Shown: positions 62,921-64,000 of the stretch, piece by piece
Layout: every line of letters starts with the position of its first letter
Position numbering within the stretch: the stretch's first letter is position 1
Source: Shewanella salipaludis
GTDB lineage: Bacteria; Pseudomonadota; Gammaproteobacteria; Enterobacterales; Shewanellaceae
Length of the DNA stretch: 64,000 bases
Assembly: GCF_012911865.1 (NCBI RefSeq)
Contig: NZ_JAAXYH010000010.1
Span: 86,088-150,087, forward strand
Reading direction: 5' to 3'
The notes under the pieces: model-generated
Seen by the model: the letters and a program-made list of their open reading frames with translations, nothing else
What the model was told of the DNA's origin: nothing
The model's database searches: none
Program-made: the position numbers and the translations under genes

Positions 62921-63172
62921 CTAGCCTGTCTGGGTCTCCAACGAAGTGATCAGCCACAGTGCCTCCTCATTCGAGCCGCCACACACATCTGGTGATGCAC
63001 TGAACTCGCCACACACAGCGGGCCGCTCCGGCCGGCCAAAGATGCCACATAAGTTATCGTCAGTTAATTGAATACAGCGCACCCCGGCGGCCTTGCCATT
63101 CGGCATGCCCGGAATAGCACTGCTTATTGATGGGGCTATGCAGCAAGCACCGCAGCCGAGACGACAATCCAT
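62921..63172 (-). CDS. Cysteine-cluster protein, YkgJ family
   Basis: GGAAGG is near ATG 63172, giving 83 residues. MDCRLGCGACCIAPSISSAIPGMPNGKAAGVRCIQL carries the C3-x3-C7-x2-C10-C11 cluster, with a further Cys in NLCGIF, PAVCGEF and PDVCGG. This is the YkgJ/UPF0153 arrangement, thought to bind zinc or an iron-sulfur cluster. Function unknown. It is convergent with the deacetylase gene (2-bp gap). Confidence 0.88.
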   Translation of the reverse strand: MDCRLGCGACCIAPSISSAIPGMPNGKAAGVRCIQLTDDNLCGIFGRPERPAVCGEFSASPDVCGGSNEEALWLITSLETQTG

Positions 63173-63321
63173 CTTAACCTTCCACAACCTGAGCCTGTAA
63201 AGCGGCTATTATACCCCTATCGCCACAGAGATACCCTCAAAGGATGACAGAGACAGCCAAAGGTTCACCCGGCCTTGAAAACCCCCAAACAAAAGCGCTG
63301 CGGCGGCTCTCACCTGGATGC

Positions 63322-63543
63322 TGGCGGAGCGGACGCCGATGTTGAAAGAGTGAACCCGCGCCCCCGGTGTGACAGGGTGAATATGACGAAGTCATGCGCT
63401 CATGAACGAGAGATAGGAGGTCGAACTGGCTCAGTGCAGGGATGCACACTGCTTTCTATTTATAAAAAAGCTAAAATCCCCATGGATGGGGTGAATGCCA
63501 AACAATGGCGGGAACATTATTGGTCCAACTGAACTACCGCTCT
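63322..63543 (-). pseudogene. Degenerate tRNA-Asp copy with large insertion
   Basis: Both ends of a tRNA-Asp are recognisable (GGTAGTTCAGTTGG at the 5' side; CCTGTCAC-CCGGGGG and GCGGGTTC...CGTCCGCTCCGCCA at the 3' side), but about 125 bp replace the D/anticodon arm and the T loop is altered. The T-loop change (ACTCTTTC...ACATCGGC) resembles that in the copy at 63604, so the two share an ancestor. It cannot be a functional tRNA. Confidence 0.8.
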
Positions 63544-63566
63544 GTTTTCTTATCAATTCAACAAAC

Positions 63567-63592
63567 AAAAAAGCCTCGTCATATGACGAGGC
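63567..63592 (-). terminator. Terminator after the first degenerate tRNA-Asp
   Basis: GCCTCGTCAT/ATGACGAGGC, a perfect 20-bp palindrome (63573-63592), followed on the minus strand by six T. It ends leftward transcripts that have passed the degenerate tRNA at 63604. Confidence 0.88.
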
Positions 63593-63603
63593 CTCTATGT
63601 AAG

Positions 63604-63707
63604 TGGCGGAGCGGACGCTGATTTTAAACCAAGAGTAAACCCGCGCCCCCCGGTGTGACAGGCCGACTTTCTCTAATAAAGAGTCTAACCAACTGAACTA
63701 CCGCTCC
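63604..63707 (-). pseudogene. Degenerate tRNA-Asp copy with two small insertions
   Basis: Read on the minus strand it begins GGAGCGGTAGTTCAGTTGG, keeps the anticodon GTC region (CCTGTCAC) and ends CGTCCGCTCCGCCA. It has about 16 extra bases in the anticodon-arm region and about 21 replacing the T loop, so it cannot fold as a normal tRNA. It lies between two terminators, like the intact copy. Confidence 0.85.
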
Positions 63708-63729
63708 TTTAGTTTTCTTTGACACAACG

Positions 63730-63755
63730 AAAAAAGCCTCATCTTTCGATGAGGC
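63730..63755 (-). terminator. Terminator after tRNA-Asp
   Basis: GCCTCATC/GATGAGGC (63736-63743, 63748-63755) with six T following on the minus strand. It closes the rrn operon after tRNA-Asp. Confidence 0.9.
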
Positions 63756-63769
63756 TTTCGTCTTGATGT

Positions 63770-63846
63770 TGGCGGAGCGGACGGGACTCGAACCCGCGAC
63801 CCCCGGCGTGACAGGCCGGTATTCTAACCAACTGAACTACCGCTCC
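63770..63846 (-). tRNA. tRNA-Asp (anticodon GTC)
   Basis: A 77-nt tRNA with encoded CCA: acceptor stem GGAGCGG/CCGCTCC, D arm with GTTCAGTTGGTTAG, anticodon loop CTGTCAC, T arm GCGGG-TTCGAGT-CCCGT and CCA at the 3' end. It lies just downstream of 5S rRNA, its usual place in gammaproteobacterial rrn operons. Confidence 0.98.
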
Positions 63847-63882
63847 TTTAGTTTAACGTTTGCACGTTAAGCTAAATTAGGC

Positions 63883-64000
63883 GCCTGGAAATGACCTACT
63901 CTCACATGGGGAGACCCCACACTACCATCGGCGCGATTGCGTTTCACTTCTGAGTTCGGGATGGGATCAGGTGGGGCCACAATGCTATGGTTTCCAGACA
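63883..64000 (-). rRNA. rrf: 5S ribosomal RNA
   Basis: On the minus strand it starts TGTCTGGAAACC, includes CCTGATCCCATCCCGAACTCAG and CGATGGTAGTGTGGGG and ends GTCATTTCCAGGC, matching bacterial 5S rRNA over about 118 nt with pairing 5' and 3' ends. It may be complete at the window edge. The 23S and 16S genes should lie to the right. Confidence 0.95.

Noticed and set aside
1..64000. CRISPR array
   Set aside because: No run of regularly spaced identical 25-40-bp repeats with unique spacers was seen. The 17-bp repeat at 35214 has no spacers.

Overview
The window reads as chromosomal DNA of a Shewanella-type gammaproteobacterium. I base this on gene content: a complete hut pathway with divergent hutC/hutI, an OsmC-YcaO fusion, the anaerobic ubiquinone genes ubiT/ubiU/ubiV, a NorR-NnrS nitric-oxide module, a sucrose cluster of the type known in shewanellae, and a rhodanese-secB-gpsA / gpmI-envC-ctpA block. 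The window ends in 5S rRNA and tRNA-Asp, the tail of an rrn operon transcribed leftward from beyond the right edge. No species can be named from this alone.

Layout. 1-7155: a small sigma54-type unit, a VOC protein, an MliC-like remnant and histidine degradation (hutH, hutU, hutC leftward; hutI rightward) with a perfect HutC-type operator. 7156-15500: a variable segment with short intergenic repeats, two AT-rich cargo blocks, a methyltransferase behind a strong promoter, mini-ORF and tandem terminators, and two copies of a structured repeat. The larger cargo block is an operon of an sce7726-like nuclease, an sce7725-like protein and a zinc-ribbon/RES protein, a plausible NAD-depleting defence system. 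15513-19880: the OsmC-YcaO fusion and a second RES toxin, here paired with its Xre/MbcA-type antitoxin. 20141-42246: mostly housekeeping and metabolic genes (DUF885 lipoprotein, small heat shock protein, ubiT/U/V, mtnC, nnrS/norR, a lysozyme with a membrane-anchored partner, thioesterases, acyl-CoA synthetase, hydrolase-ABC operon, GlxA-type regulator). 42679-50538: sucrose uptake and phosphorolysis (scrK, scrO, scrT, scrP, scrR) tied together by two identical 18-bp palindromes. 50822-63187: core genes (mog, NlpC/P60 lipoprotein, oxidoreductase/LysR pair, BaiN-like flavoprotein, gpsA, secB, rhodanese, gpmI, envC-like, ctpA, polysaccharide deacetylase). 63322-64000: two degenerate tRNA-Asp copies, an intact tRNA-Asp and 5S rRNA.

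How the parts work together. HutC should repress the hut genes until urocanate is present. NorR boxes and a sigma54 promoter should switch on nnrS and a small membrane protein in response to NO. ScrR should control sucrose import (outer-membrane receptor, then MFS carrier), phosphorolysis (scrP) and fructose phosphorylation (scrK). The most unusual part is 8676-15400: two unrelated AT-rich cargo blocks share the same left boundary (a near-identical 22-bp sequence just after the last stop codon) and the same type of right boundary (a roughly 350-bp structured repeat with compensatory stem changes). This suggests cassette-like insertions, one of which carries the RES operon.

Limits: all functions come from reading protein sequences and motifs. 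No database search, folding calculation or genome comparison was run.
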